The translations under genes and the position numbers were made by a program. From Mesorhabditis belari (taxonomy: Eukaryota > Nematoda > Chromadorea > Rhabditida > Rhabditidae), in the NCBI GenBank assembly GCA_958450365.1, contig CAUEEP010000925.1, forward strand, positions 558,001 through 622,000: 64,000 nucleotides of DNA, in the 5' to 3' direction. Each line of letters opens with the position of its first letter. Positions within the stretch are counted from its first letter, which is position 1. Shown one piece after another: positions 34,394-45,960 of this stretch. The notes under the pieces are model-generated. The model worked only from the letters and a program-made list of their open reading frames with translations. It had not been told where the DNA came from and ran no database searches.

Positions 34394-35855
34394 TTAGTAA
34401 TTAATTCTCCAGGCATTCAAGTTCATGTCGATTCTAAGCATAAATTTCAAACCAAATTCTTTATAGAAGTCTTGACAAATCTTTGCATCAATAGTGTAAA
34501 ACTTTAGCCGTCGATCAAAGCACGAAATTCGTTCACCGGATGCATAAGCAAATGGATCGTCCAGCAAAACGACAAACTCTTTCTCGGAGGCTTTTGCTAG
34601 AGGATAAGTAAGAAACAGAAGGCTTTCTTTCTGATGTAAATCCGATAATTGCATGTCTTCCGCTTTAACTTTTAGTTCTCTTAGGGGCGATTTGAATTCA
34701 GAAAGCTCGTTGAAAAGTTGGGAAAAAGTAAATCGACGTTTCATTAAGGAAACTTCTTGAGCAGGTGTACACTCGTAATAGAAAAGTTTTGCTTTTGACG
34801 GGCACAAGTGGAGATCTTCGGGAAAATCAATTTTTTTGCATTCTTCTCGATTTAAGCATTGGTGAGATGGGCTTTGAGGATTCCGCAATCGAAAAAAATT
34901 CGAGTGGCTGAAAAGGGGTCTCTCGACTTTCCTTTTGCTTTTGCTTTGGGTGTCAAATCGTGAGTCGATTGCCCTTTTCGCCTCCTCCACCGCTCTGATC
35001 ACCTGTAGCACATCGACAGTTTCCCGGTTTTTCAATATCAGCTCTTCGTAATCGGAAAACTTTTCGAGTATCTCAGTTCGCACCAACTCTTGTTCATCGA
35101 GCTCTTTTTCGAAAACTGAGACCAAGTTGGGTTCGTTATCTTGGAGGGTTTCCCGAATTGTTTTCACTTCATGCTCGAGAAATCTCTTGTTGACAAGCAG
35201 CGCATCCTCAGAAAAACCATCGATTCTTTCCCCAAAAAGATATTTCACGGTGCTCAAATCCTTTTTTATAAATCTAGTGAGGTAGCAGGTATTCGCATCG
35301 ATTTGCTTTAGTAATAACCAGCTTTCTTTGTCTGACGTTGAAAAATAACAATTAAACTGTATTCGCCTCGTATAGATTGAATCCTTAAACGGCCTCAATC
35401 TTTCGAGACATTCGGCTAATTGTTGATACAAAAGACTGAATTCGAAATGGGTTCTCTTCACCCGTTCGATGAGGACAAACGCATCGAAAAATTCATCAAG
35501 CTGGGCTCGAAGATGCAAATTCTTTATATCATCAAAAATTTCTTCAACACTTCCCGGCTTTTCCTTTCCTTGCAAAGATTCGTAAAGATTATCGCTATAA
35601 ACAGTTGGCTGTTTGATGTTTTTCAGATCTCGATCGCTCTTCTCTTTGAACTTTCTTTTTTGCTCAATCGATAGTTTGGAATATTCGAGGCTGAAAATTT
35701 CTTTTCTTTTACTAAATTGAGCCATTTCTATCAATGAGTTTCCGATTTTGATAACATTAGACATTTGAGGTTTTTCTTCTTTTGAGGAAGTAGAAGTTTC
35801 TGGTGATGCGTCAAGAGATGAGGATGAATAGTCAATTGGTGCAGAAGGATTCTGG
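34394..35855 (-). CDS. Divergent LRNP-family protein (456+ residues, intact)
   Basis: An open frame from the Met at 35764 to 34394. It extends in frame upstream to an acceptor (CTAATTCCAG) at 35856, adding a Ser-rich stretch (IDYSSSSLDASPETSTSS). Family features: QFNCYFSTSDKESWLLLKQ aligns with the main family's FRCFISQLTGEGWIHI region. LRNPQSPSHQCLNREEC aligns with the LRNP motif. LLDDPFAYASGERISCFD aligns with LLDHPNNYENGESIPGLD. It is Lys/Glu-rich, with no signal peptide. It lies 235 bp upstream of the divergent kinase on the same strand, the reverse of the usual kinase-then-LRNP order. Its own upstream exon, perhaps a lost kinase, is not visible, because the 901 bp duplicated block begins at 35955. 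Confidence 0.65.
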
Positions 35856-35954
35856 AATTAGTCCTTTTGATAGATTGGATTTTTATGCCAATCACGTGTG
35901 AAAAATAAAGTAAAAGTCAAAAAACAGCTTCGACACCACCTTGAGCCACTTAAA

Positions 35955-36855
35955 CTTTTTGAGAAAATTGAGTTGAAATCGGGACTTTTTGGATACTCTG
36001 TAGAGGGCAGAAACCAAACCCAGTTTCGCTCTTTGTATCCATTTCCTTTTAATTACCCAAGTTTTTGACTGGCTTGGTTCACAAGTGGGTTCATAAGTGA
36101 AAATTAACGACGGATTTGGATTTCCCAACCACGAAAATCCCAAAGACAGATTTTCGTGTTGATCCATCGCTACAGCGTTTTAGTCTCTGAGACCAAAACA
36201 CCAAATGTGTTAAGTAGAGTGGGCTCCCCAAAGGACTCACTGCATAACTTGCACTCGCCAAAGCTATTTCCATTCTGCGTAAATTTTATTCTTATTTTAT
36301 TCTACCATAAAAATAACTTCATACAAAGATCCGTTGAATCAATCATGCGGATGTAGATAATCCATCTAGTCTTCTTGATCAGAGCATAGACGCTCTCATT
36401 GAACTCAAGAGAAGTTCACTCTAGTGTTAAGTCCTTAACACCATTGCAGGGCTTTTCAAAAGCTTCAGTCAAAGCTAAAAAGATTCGATCTCGACGCTTG
36501 GATACTTTTTGCTGGGATGCTGTAGAGATCTAGACCTAGACGCACAATTGTTTTTCCCGGTTCCATGCATAGCACCTATGAGTCGATGAGTGCCCTTTCT
36601 CTTACCCAAGCAGCTATCGGGCTCCATTTTTTTTCGGAGAGAATCGAATGGAAGTGGAGGGTGTCCTCGCCCTATCCTTCCCCTTCACTCACACCCCAAA
36701 ATTACCTTGCGTTTTTCTTCCAGAGCATTTTTGTATCTAAGCAAAGCCCTTATAGCAAAGGGTTTTCGAGAGTATTTTTCAGAGTATCAAAGTATTCACA
36801 ATATCATGATCTAAGGTTTCGCGTAAGAAAACTCCTAACCTGTGGATCATCTTCC
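35955..36855. repeat. 901 bp near-identical direct repeat, left copy
   Basis: It matches 41253-42154 with only about three substitutions and one T insertion visible. It carries a decayed LRNP fragment on the minus strand (36335-36430, TTGATCAGAGCATAGACGCT). No terminal TG...CA, primer-binding site or polyprotein lies between the copies, so these are not obviously LTRs. Confidence 0.8.
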
Positions 36856-37024
36856 ACCCTTTTTTGGGAAGAACTGTGGCCGGACGAGTCGAGAAAAGTT
36901 CACGCCTAGCACCAGCCCTTTCTTGAGCTTTTTGACAAACTGACAAACAGACTTTTGACAAACTTGAGGGTTGTGCCAATCGAGGGTGAGCAGCAGCTAC
37001 GGAAAAGTCGAGCGCCAGGCAGGA

Positions 37025-40000
37025 ATGAGTAAGTTTTTATTTAGCCAGCTTTAATAACTTAAAACGGTTATAACTTTTGATTGCTTAATAAAAAGGTAAG
37101 CTTATTACCTAATTACTTTGTCGTTTAGCTCAATTGGCCCGCGATTTCTTGATAAACAAATTCGAGCAGTACGAGAAGAATGGTTCATGGGATAACATTT
37201 ATCAGGTAAATAACTGTCTTTTTATTAAAACAGTACCAGGGGTAATAAAACAGTATTAAAACATTAAACAGTACAGTAAAACAGTACCATTAAAACAATA
37301 CCATTAAAACAATACCATTAAAACGGTTCCATTTTTAAATGTTTATATTTATCTGACATTTTTAGCGTCTGCTAGCTAAATCAAATCGGCAAGAGCGTTC
37401 TCTGAAGTTGACGTGTAAAGCAGCCCGCTCAATTCAAAATGCACGAAAGAATCGCTACCGAGATGCAGCACCATGTAAGCTTTTGTGAATATAAGATTTA
37501 TTCTTATCCTAAACGTACTTATATTCTTTATTTAGGGGATCATTCTCGCATCCACCTTCACGATGTGCCTGAAGATGAATCCGACTACATCAACGCTTCA
37601 TATGTTACGGTGCCCGGAACGGAGCGTCGTTATATTTTGTCACAGGTTAGTAAAGAGTAAAGATTTAAACGGCATATTATCGTTTAGGGACCACTTGAGA
37701 ACACATGTCACGCCTTCTGGTTGATGTGCTGGCAGGTTGGAGGTTTTAATTTTTAAGTTTTTGATGTATTTTTTTGTATGTACAGTGGCGGACATAATTT
37801 TGGAAACTTTTGTTTTTTCTAAAAAAATTTTCCTAGTAAAAGCTGATTCGGTATATTTACTAGCAAAAATATTTAGGCATAAAAAGCACGTAATAATCCA
37901 TAGACAGAACTTCTGAACTTCTTGAAAACTGTTATTTTTAATGCATTTATCTGTAAACTCAGAGGACATAAATTTGGAAACTTTCATAAAAATCTCAAGT
38001 ATATTACCTTTTTGTTCTATTTTTATCTTTTTAAGCCTCTACTATTTATTTTAACTTTTTTTTATAGATGGGCAGCAAGAAAGAGACTTCAACGGAGAAA
38101 CGCGAAGATGTTGTACGAATGCACCAAAATGGACAGAAGCAGACATTTATCGCTCGATCTCTTGGCCTTTCAAAGAGTACTGTATCAAAGATTTTAAAAA
38201 GATACGCTCGAACTGGATCAGCAAATGCTCATAAGCATACAGGAAGACACAGAAAGACGAAAAAACGAGATGATTTGCGGATGAAAATTCTTTCAAAGGC
38301 TGACCCAAATAAGTCATCGATCGAGATTTATGCCGATTTGCCTCATAAAGTCAGAAAGGAAATTAGTTCAAAGACAGTACAACGTCGTTTACGCGAATTT
38401 GGATTATTTGGTCGACGTCCTGCTCATAAGCCACTGATCTCTGCAAAGAATCGCAAGCTTCGGGTCAAATTCGCAGAAGAGCATCGATATTGGACGGCTC
38501 AACAATGGTCTCTTTGCCTCTTTTCCGACGAAAGTAAGTTCGAATTGTTTGGATCTGATGGCATTCGATATGTTCGTCGTCCTATCAACGAAAGGTTCGG
38601 TAAACGATACGTAATTCCAACTTTGAAGCACGGCGGTGGTAGTGTCCTTGTATGGGGCGGCTTTTCAGCTTACGGAATGATCCCATTAAAACGCATTGAT
38701 GGAAATATGGACAGACATGTTTACTTGGACATTTTATCGAAACATATGCTTCCAAATGCTCTCCAGTTGATGCCTTCCAACTTTCTTTTTCAACAGGACA
38801 ATGATCCGAAACATACTTCGCGGCTTGTAAAGGACTGGTTTCAGAAGGAAGGAATTAATCTTATGGAATGGCCGAGCCAGAATCCTGATTTAAACCCTAT
38901 TGAACATCTATGGGAAGCTCTGAAGAGAGGCTGTAAAGGCGTTAAGTGGTATACTCTTAATGAAAAATTCGAGCTTTTGGCTAAGAAATGGATGAAAATT
39001 CCAACAACAACCATCGACAACTTGATCGCCTCGATGAGTGCTCGGTGCCAGGCTGTCATTGATTTTAAAGGATTTCCCACAAAGTATTAAATTGATTTAT
39101 TTGTTTTTGTTGTACTTTAGAAGTTTAATGGTTTGTTACGTCATTATTTAGAGTTGTTTTTAAAAGTTTCCAAATTTATGTCCGCTGGGTTTACAGATAA
39201 ATGCATTAAAAATAATAGTTTTCAAAATGTTCAGAAGTTCTGTCTATGGATTATTACGTGCTTTTTATGCCTACATATTTTCGCTAGTAAATATACCGAA
39301 TCAACTTTTACTAGGAAATTTTTTTTAGAAAAAACAAAAGTTTCCAAAATTATGTCCGCGACTGTATATACGTGGCTTGTGTTGATTTTGTTTCCCGTTT
39401 GGTTTTTTTGTATTGTTTCTAATAAATCCTCGCTTTGCCCAAGCCGGATTTGCTCAAACTCGACATTCTCCCACCCGATGACGATAAGACGGCGAAACAC
39501 ATCGCGAAACTGTACTCGGCCAGTCGAGGTGAGCTCTCTTCAAAGAGCACCACCGAGCAGTGTTACTGTGTTTTAAAAATTCTTTTTGGCCTGAAAAACT
39601 GAAAAAAGCATTGTGTCTGTTTTTGTTAATATATAAATTTTTAGGTTGAATCTCCTGGAATCATCATGCTCAACAAAATCATCGAGAAAGGACATTTGAA
39701 GTAAAATTTGTGAATGTTGGTGACCAAAAAACAATTTAGGGATGGCTATCACTTGCCTCCAGCAGGGTTAGTAAATTAGCTTCTTGTTGGTTTTTGGGCA
39801 TGTTTTGGTCATTTTAAATATTCGACCTCTTGTCTGTTTATGAATAACCAAAAGTTAAATAGTCAACAAAATTTCTATCCCTGAGTTGCTTCTTTTAAAG
39901 CTTTATAGATGCGCTCTAACCCAGTTTTTATAAAATTTAAGCTAGCAAATAATTACCATCATTAAGTCTTACTCGAAAAGTCTATGTTGAACATTTAGAT

Positions 40001-40849
40001 GTGCTGAATACTACCCATCGTTTGGAGGCGAACGAGAACTCGAATTCGACCCTTTTCGCGTGTCAGTGGTTGATGAACAGGAACGTGACAACTACATAAT
40101 TCGTCGCATCAAATTGAGAAAAATTGCAACTGGTAAGTTAAAGACATGTAGCTTTTAGTGAGAATTAGTGTGTAACTTTGAGTTAACTGTGGATATTCAA
40201 TATGTTTTTTAGGTGAAGAACGAGAAGTCTATCATATGCAATACACCGAATGGCCCGATTTTGGATGCCCACAAAGCACCGAACACTTCCTGGAGCTTTT
40301 GGATGATTGTAGAAGGTAATCGTGACATTTTAATTTTCCATTATCATTTTAGGCGTGGTATTCTGTCTCGGACCAATGATGATTCACCTCCAATTGTACA
40401 CTGTTCTGCTGGAATTGGCAGAACTGGGACTTTTATTGTTTGTGACTCAATTCTGCACATGGTATGTTTCTTTTTTGTCAACTAGTAACTTATGATGATG
40501 GTAGGTTGAATCCGGACGAGATTTGGATGTCGATCCAGAGGCACTAATTGTTGAACTGCGCAAAAGTCGTATGGGTTTGATTCAAACTGCACAACAGCTT
40601 AGGTGAGCAACGGAACTCATTTTTACAAATGAATAAATTTAGATTTTGTTGGAAGGCAATCGTCGATCGTCTCAAGGCTTTGAAAGAAGTAAAAATTTCC
40701 ACTATTTACGTTAACTCTAATTTTTGAAGGCTCGAAAACAAAACACGGACGAAAGCGACGACGTGAAGGAAGCGACCGAACAGAGCGATACTCCAGCAAC
40801 CGTTGATTCTGTTCGAACCGCTGTGAGTTTTAACGAATCAAACAGCTAA
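37025..40849 (+). CDS. Non-receptor protein tyrosine phosphatase, 346 residues
   Basis: Dephosphorylates phosphotyrosine. Thirteen exons join exactly (1041 nt): 37025-37028, 37129-37205, 37366-37474, 37536-37645, 37688-37735, 39645-39700, 39740-39766, 39999-40132, 40213-40315, 40353-40461, 40505-40602, 40643-40688, 40730-40849. The ATG is followed by one base and a perfect GTAAGT donor. Motifs: FEQYEKNGSWDNIYQ, KNRYRD, DYINASYV, GPLENTCHAFWLMCW, GIIMLNKIIEKGH, WPDFG (general acid Asp), catalytic HCSAGIGRTG (Cys and Arg present), and QTAQQ (Q loop). It is a single catalytic domain with a short acidic tail. Length and style fit the expanded small PTP families of nematodes, many of which are sperm-expressed; that role is inference. 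Exon 7 adds DGYHLPPAG before CAEYYP, where relatives have no insert. The fifth intron (1.9 kb) holds a Tc1-like element. Some introns contain simple repeats (ACAGTACCATTAAAACA). Confidence 0.92.
37783..39364 (+). mobile_element. Complete Tc1-like DNA transposon (1582 bp)
   Basis: Flanked by TA on both sides (37781-37782 and 39365-39366). Ends are CAGTGGCGGACATAATTTTG on the left and the complement of CAGTCGCGGACATAATTTTG on the right. The inverted repeats are long, about 200 bp each (37783-37985 and 39165-39364), and each also has an inner copy of the GGACATAAATTTGGAAAC-type motif. A single intact transposase lies between. It sits inside an intron of the phosphatase gene, so it need not disrupt the protein. 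Confidence 0.92.
38068..39090 (+). CDS. Tc1-like transposase, 340 residues, intact
   Basis: Cuts and pastes its element at TA sites. N-terminal paired helix-turn-helix region (REDVVRMHQNGQKQTFIARS, then SKSTVSKILKRYARTG), a basic linker GRHRKTKK, a second helix-turn-helix near residues 85-115, then the catalytic core: FSDESKF (first Asp), a GGGSVLVWGGFS block, QQDNDPKHTS (second Asp), PDLNPIEHLW (third residue Glu, spacing of the DD34E Tc1 class). Full normal length, no stop or shift. With intact ends the element looks autonomous and recent. Confidence 0.95.
   Translation: MGSKKETSTEKREDVVRMHQNGQKQTFIARSLGLSKSTVSKILKRYARTGSANAHKHTGRHRKTKKRDDLRMKILSKADPNKSSIEIYADLPHKVRKEISSKTVQRRLREFGLFGRRPAHKPLISAKNRKLRVKFAEEHRYWTAQQWSLCLFSDESKFELFGSDGIRYVRRPINERFGKRYVIPTLKHGGGSVLVWGGFSAYGMIPLKRIDGNMDRHVYLDILSKHMLPNALQLMPSNFLFQQDNDPKHTSRLVKDWFQKEGINLMEWPSQNPDLNPIEHLWEALKRGCKGVKWYTLNEKFELLAKKWMKIPTTTIDNLIASMSARCQAVIDFKGFPTKY
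39366..39644 (+). other. Intron remainder with an exon-like reading
   Basis: Between the transposon and phosphatase exon 6, the frame with DLLKLDILPPDDDKTAKHIA looks coding and ends at a possible donor (GTCGAG|GTGAGC). It is not part of the phosphatase domain. It may be an alternative exon or a captured piece of another gene. I cannot identify it. Confidence 0.3.
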
Positions 40850-41252
40850 TAATTTTCATCAGACAAAGTCCTAGCAATTCATTTATCCAACTTATATTGG
40901 GTTGGGGACTATGACTCGGCGCCAAACTTTAAAGACACTTTTTGCACGCATAAAGCCTTCTTTAAATATACATTTTCTTTCATCAAAAGAATTCACTATT
41001 TCTCTACAAAATGACTTTTGAGAGATTCCACAAAGCTTTTCTTTCGTGAATTTTATGAACTTCCAAACGCAGCTGATCAAAATGGGAAAGAGTCCGACTC
41101 ATCGTTTGAACAGTTTCTTGCACATAAACCTTCTTTGGTGTCTATGTAAAAAAGATAGAGTACACTCAATTACCTAAGTTGCCGAATTTGCAGGAAGAGC
41201 CCTTCAGCCGTTTTTTCTAGATGACGCTTTGTAGTTTTTGTGAAAAAATGGC
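40850..41252. other. 3' flank of the phosphatase gene
   Basis: No gene recognised. A minus-strand frame at 40892-41080 has no family resemblance. The right copy of the 901 bp repeat begins at 41253. Confidence 0.3.
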
Positions 41253-42154
41253 CTTTTTGAGAAAATTGAGTTGAAATCGGGACTTTTTTGGATACTCTGT
41301 AGAGGGCAGAAACCAAACCCAGTTTCGCTCTTTGTATCCATTTCCTTTTAATTACCCAAGTTTTTGACTGGCTTGGTTCACAAGTGAGTTCATAAGTGAA
41401 AATTAACGACGGATTTGGATTTCCCAACCACGAAAATCCCAAAGACAGATTTTCGTGTTGATCCATCGCTACAGCGTTTTAGTCTCTGAGACCAAAACAC
41501 CAAATGTGTTAAGTAGAGTGGGCTCCCCAAAGGACTCACTGCATAACTTGCACTCGCCAAAGCTATTTCCATTCTGCGTAAATTTTATTCTTATTTTATT
41601 CTACCATAAAAATAACTTCATACAAAGATCCGTTGAATCAATCATGCGGATGTAGATAATCCATCTAGTCTTCTTGATCAGAGCATAGACGCTCTCATTG
41701 AACTCAAGAGAAGTTCACTCTAGTGTTAAGTCCTTAACACCATTGCAGGGCTTTTCAAAAGCTTCAGTCAAAGCTAAAAAGATTCGATCTCGACGCTTGG
41801 ATACTTTTTGCTGGGATGCTGTAGAGATCTAGACCTAGACGCACAATTGTTTTTCCCGGTTCCATGCATAGCACCTATGAGTCGATGAGTGCCCTTTCTC
41901 TTACCCAAGCAGCTATCGGGCTCCATTTTTTTTCGGAGAGAATCGAATGGAAGTGGAGGGTGTCCTCGCCCTATCCTTCCCCTTCACTCACACCCCAAAA
42001 TTGCCTTGCGTTTTTCTTCCAGAGCATTTTTGTATCTAAGCAAAGCCCTTATAGCAAAGGGTTTTCAAGAGTATTTTTCAGAGTATCAAAGTATTCACAA
42101 TATCATGATCTAAGGTTTCGCGTAAGAAAACTCCTAACCTGTGGATCATCTTCC
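41253..42154. repeat. 901 bp near-identical direct repeat, right copy
   Basis: See the left copy at 35955-36855. It contains the same LRNP remnant (41634-41729, minus). Immediately beyond it lies LRNP copy D. The near identity means the duplication is recent or is an assembly artefact. Confidence 0.8.
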
Positions 42155-42232
42155 GGAAATTTTTTACTTTGCTTGAAATTGGGGTCTTTTTCTACCGTGC
42201 TTGTTTTTGAATCAATCTAAAAATTGAATCTT

Positions 42233-43914
42233 TCAAATATAATGCAAAAAGTGAACCCTCATGGATCCCAGCTGCAATTCCTCTACATCACCTTCTACAG
42301 GATCTCGCTCAAAGGTTTTCAGCTCTGCGTTTTTTGATGATTGATATTTGTCGAATTGGCCAGTGAATTGGTTATAGGTTATAGGAATTGGTAATTTCGC
42401 CGCTTTCTCAAACTCAAGCCATTCTGTTTTTGGATTCCCTTGATAATCAAGCAAGCGAATGTCAGTCCATTCATGGCGGATGTTGGAATGAGAATCTCTG
42501 TCGCTCTTGAGCAAAGCATAGACCCTCTTATTGAACTCTAACTCTTGAAAGTGTTTTCTTAATACTCCAACATCAATATTATGAAGTTTCATCTTTAAAT
42601 CCAATCCAGGAATACTTTCCCCATTTTCATAATTATTTGGATGATCCAAGAGAATCAAAAATGGAATATCTAAGAGATTTTGACAACAAAGAAATAGAAA
42701 TGGGTGTTCCATGAGGCAAAAAGTCAGACCTCTTTTAGAGCTTATAGAAGTCAAGAAACTTTCCAGAACCAAAACCTCATTTGCCGTGATTTTGCCACAC
42801 AATGGAATGTAAAATTCTTTAGGTAAATCTGAACATTCTTTCATCTTTCTAAATCCATCCATTTGACATTTCCCTGAATGATTCTTTTGACAAATTGGAC
42901 GAGGAGGATTTCTGAATTGGAATAAGTGGTGCGGAAAGGGATAGGGCTTATAAGAAGATTCAGATTCTGCTTCAAATTTAGAAGTTGTTCTTTTAGATCT
43001 TTTAGAAGGTCTTTCATATTCAGAAGATTCATCGAGAAGTGCTTCAATATTAAACGGAACATTATTCTTCTCCGATTCTTCTATTGGAGTCAGAAATTTC
43101 AAGTTTAAGTTTATGGTATTTTCCATTCTTTTTTGTTGGTTTTTACATGCCTCAATTATTCTTTCAAGAGGTATCTGTTTGTAATGGGAGAAATAAAGCA
43201 ATTCATGCTTTTTGTCTTCATTTTGAATTTCATAGCTCCAGATTTCAATTCTTGGATTTTCTACTCATTTTCCTGGTATTTCTTTCCATAATTTAAATCT
43301 TCACACACAAACTGATCCTTTTCTATCTGAATCCATCCCTCACCAGTCAATTGAGAAATAAAACATCGAAAATAGAAATTTGTTGTGTATTTTGCTTTTT
43401 TTATTCTTTTCAAGCTGTCAATTCGGTCCTCACACCACCACCACCATTTTTCAAAACTTGATATCCAAATCACCTCGTGACTCTTAAGAACTCCAAAGGC
43501 TTCGTTTTCTTGCCAGAGCTGTTCTCGAAAATCTCCCAAAACAAACAATTCAAATATTTCATAAATATTCTTTTCACGTAGATTTCCCTTCTTTTCTTGC
43601 ATCTCCAATATTTCCTCAATCACATAACGAGCATCTTTGAATGTCTGAGCTTCTTCTTTTAATCTTGAAACAATACTTGGGGCTTCTTTGTAGAATTTCT
43701 CTCTTTCAGCAGAATTTAGTGTTCCGAGTTTATCTCGCATTATGCAAGGGAAGATATTCGACCTATACTCTTCGAATATCTTTTCATATTTTCTTTCCTC
43801 AGATTCAACCATAACCCATTCTGTTCTATCATCAAATCCAATTGGTTTCATCAGTTGTTTTTGGTTTTTATCTTCCGTGGGCATAAAAGGGAGTGAAGAG
43901 ATGAATGGATTTGT
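42233..43914 (-). pseudogene. LRNP-domain exon, locus D, broken in the middle
   Basis: It opens at AACCTAG (43915-43921) in frame (TNPFISSLPF) to the Met at 43884. The first frame ends at 43261 because a base is missing near 43295, and the conserved Trp codon (QWVDNP in copy A) has become TGA. The second frame, 43201-42233 (322 residues), is open and carries LRNPPRPICQKNHSGKC and LLDHPNNYENGESIPGLD. It contains an extra acidic/basic insert (SKRTTSKFEAESESS) and a longer C-terminus than the other copies. Confidence 0.8.
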
Positions 43915-44507
43915 CTAGGTTATTATATTTGAGGAGTTTGAAATTTCAAAAAAGGAAACTTACTCAACTATTCGGTTGAGAAGTATGCAACTTCGCAAAT
44001 TCTCATTTACTCCTAGTTACTCATTTAAAATAACCTCTGAAACAACTAGAATTTTCACGGTTTATGTAGAATTCTTACGATCACCATAGCTCCGAATAAG
44101 CATCTCCAAAATAAGTGTTCTCTCAGCGTAAACTGTCGAAACGAGCGCTCTCTGGCGTTCAGTCGGCTATGTTTGGTTCAATTATCCGGGTGTTTCTACA
44201 AACTAACTCGCTTTTTTCGCTTTAGTATTTTTCTCGTTGTTTGAACTACGAGATTTGCTGAAACTTTAAGGCTAGATATTTTAAAGTTTTTCCTGTTTAT
44301 TTTGAAAGAATCTCAGCTATTTTACCACAAAAGATTCTTAAACTTTAATACTTGGTAGCCTTAAGAATTCTACAAAAAACAGGAAAGTTTTAGTTATTTT
44401 AAAGGTAAAATAAGACAATAGAAGTGAAAGGAAATTGACAAGATTTCATACTTTCCAACCCAATATTATAGTAGACGAGAAAATCTACTTGTTTTAGAAA
44501 AGCTCAC

Positions 44508-45215
44508 TTTCTGTGTTTGTTTGAGGAAATCCAAGACTTCAGAAGCTGGCGGACGATGAATACGTTGAAAATTAGTACATCTGATAGTTGGATTCTTAGA
44601 ATATAAAAAAACCATAAATCCAAACCTCGAGATGATTTTTTGAATTTCTGATTGACATTCAGGTGATTCGACTTCAGTAACACGTTGGAGTGCAATATCA
44701 ATCAATAATCAGTCACGCTCAAACACTCCAGATACCTCATAGTTTGTGAGAATGGTTCTAAAACAATAAAAATGTTGTTTTGAAATCTAAGCTATATTTC
44801 AAATGAGATCAGTATGCAAATTCTTAATACCTCCTTTCGATGATTTCCCACATAACAAGCCCCAGACCGTAGACATCATTTCGATGGGAATTCTGTATTC
44901 AATTTATCTTATCATTGGATGGAAAAGAATGTAAAACTAACCAATACATCCGCCTCCTTTATTTGTTCATAAACATTCCGTTGTGCCCCATCCTCCTTCA
45001 TATCAGGTGGACTCATATATCGTGGTGTTCCAATAAACGTCCCCGTAACAGTTCCATCTCTCACTACTTTTACCAATCTCAAGTCGCCAATCTTCAGCTT
45101 GTATTCATTGGTCACAAAAATGCTATAAATGAATTGAACTTCGACATTAATACCACTGAATATTACTTTCCTGGTTTGATATCTCGATGCACCAACTTGT
45201 GTTCCTGATACAATA
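44508..45215 (-). pseudogene. Kinase fragment, locus D (exons 3-7), catalytically altered
   Basis: Exons 45215-45167 (partial), 45122-44942, 44892-44831, 44757-44626, 44580-44508. The catalytic loop reads HRDIKPGN (Asp to Gly). The DFG position reads GDLRL. Exon 6 has a CGA-to-TGA stop after FERD. Exons 1-2 and most of 3 are missing, replaced by a dispersed repeat starting near 45215. The last exon still ends with a donor (GTGAGC) upstream of the LRNP exon D. Confidence 0.8.
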
Positions 45216-45960
45216 TTGTGAACGTTAAAAGCTAGAATACATATGGCACATGTCATCGATGCCATTAATATTGTTTTATTATTTGGAATGCTTTGGATTG
45301 ATGTGTAAAATTAGCACGAGAAACGGATGGATGCACAATCTTATGATCAAATTCCCTGAGATGGTTTATTGAAAAAAAAGCGTTTCAGTTTTATTAGCAC
45401 AAGATATTTCTTTTGGATCGATTTTAAACATTCTAACAAAAATACTATTTGGCTGCGTTTGAAAAGAATCGAGGTCTTGAACAAAGAAGGCCTTATCTCT
45501 GACTTTTATTCACTCGCCATACCAAATGCCACATGTGATCCTGAACTAGTCTTTCTGAAGGTCTCTGCCCCGATAACCAATTTTACCGTTGCCTAATTCC
45601 CCAGAACAAAGTGTGGTCAACTATACAGAAATGAATTGGGTAGAAATGGAAAAGGGAGCTTTTTGAATTGGCGTGTTGTGAGCAATTTTAACGCGCTCTC
45701 GACATCATTTTGAAGTCAAATGTCAAAGTCGATGAAGCCAAATGATAAGATCCCAAATTACAATGACCAAATTATAGTTTATACTAAGCGCAACAAACTA
45801 GGCTCATCTTGTTGGGAATAAACTAGAGGGTACACATTAGACAAGACAATAAGACAGGACCAGATAAGACCGACCTTATCTGTTAGTCATGATTATTTGG
45901 CCTGTAACTGTCCTGGTTCTCCTGTTAACCTAAGACACTGGCCTTATTATGAACAATAGT
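45215..45960. repeat. Dispersed repeats replacing the kinase 5' end
   Basis: 45215-45400 matches 10790-10960 and 53800-54000. 45440-45560 matches 17640-17840 and 48060-48180. 45600-45960 is the inverted counterpart of 53270-53640 (CCTTATCTGTTAGTCATGAT). No gene. Confidence 0.5.

Noticed and set aside
35955..42154. The 901 bp direct repeats as LTRs of a retrotransposon
   Set aside because: No TG...CA ends, primer-binding site, polypurine tract, target duplication or polyprotein between them. The interior is a host phosphatase gene.
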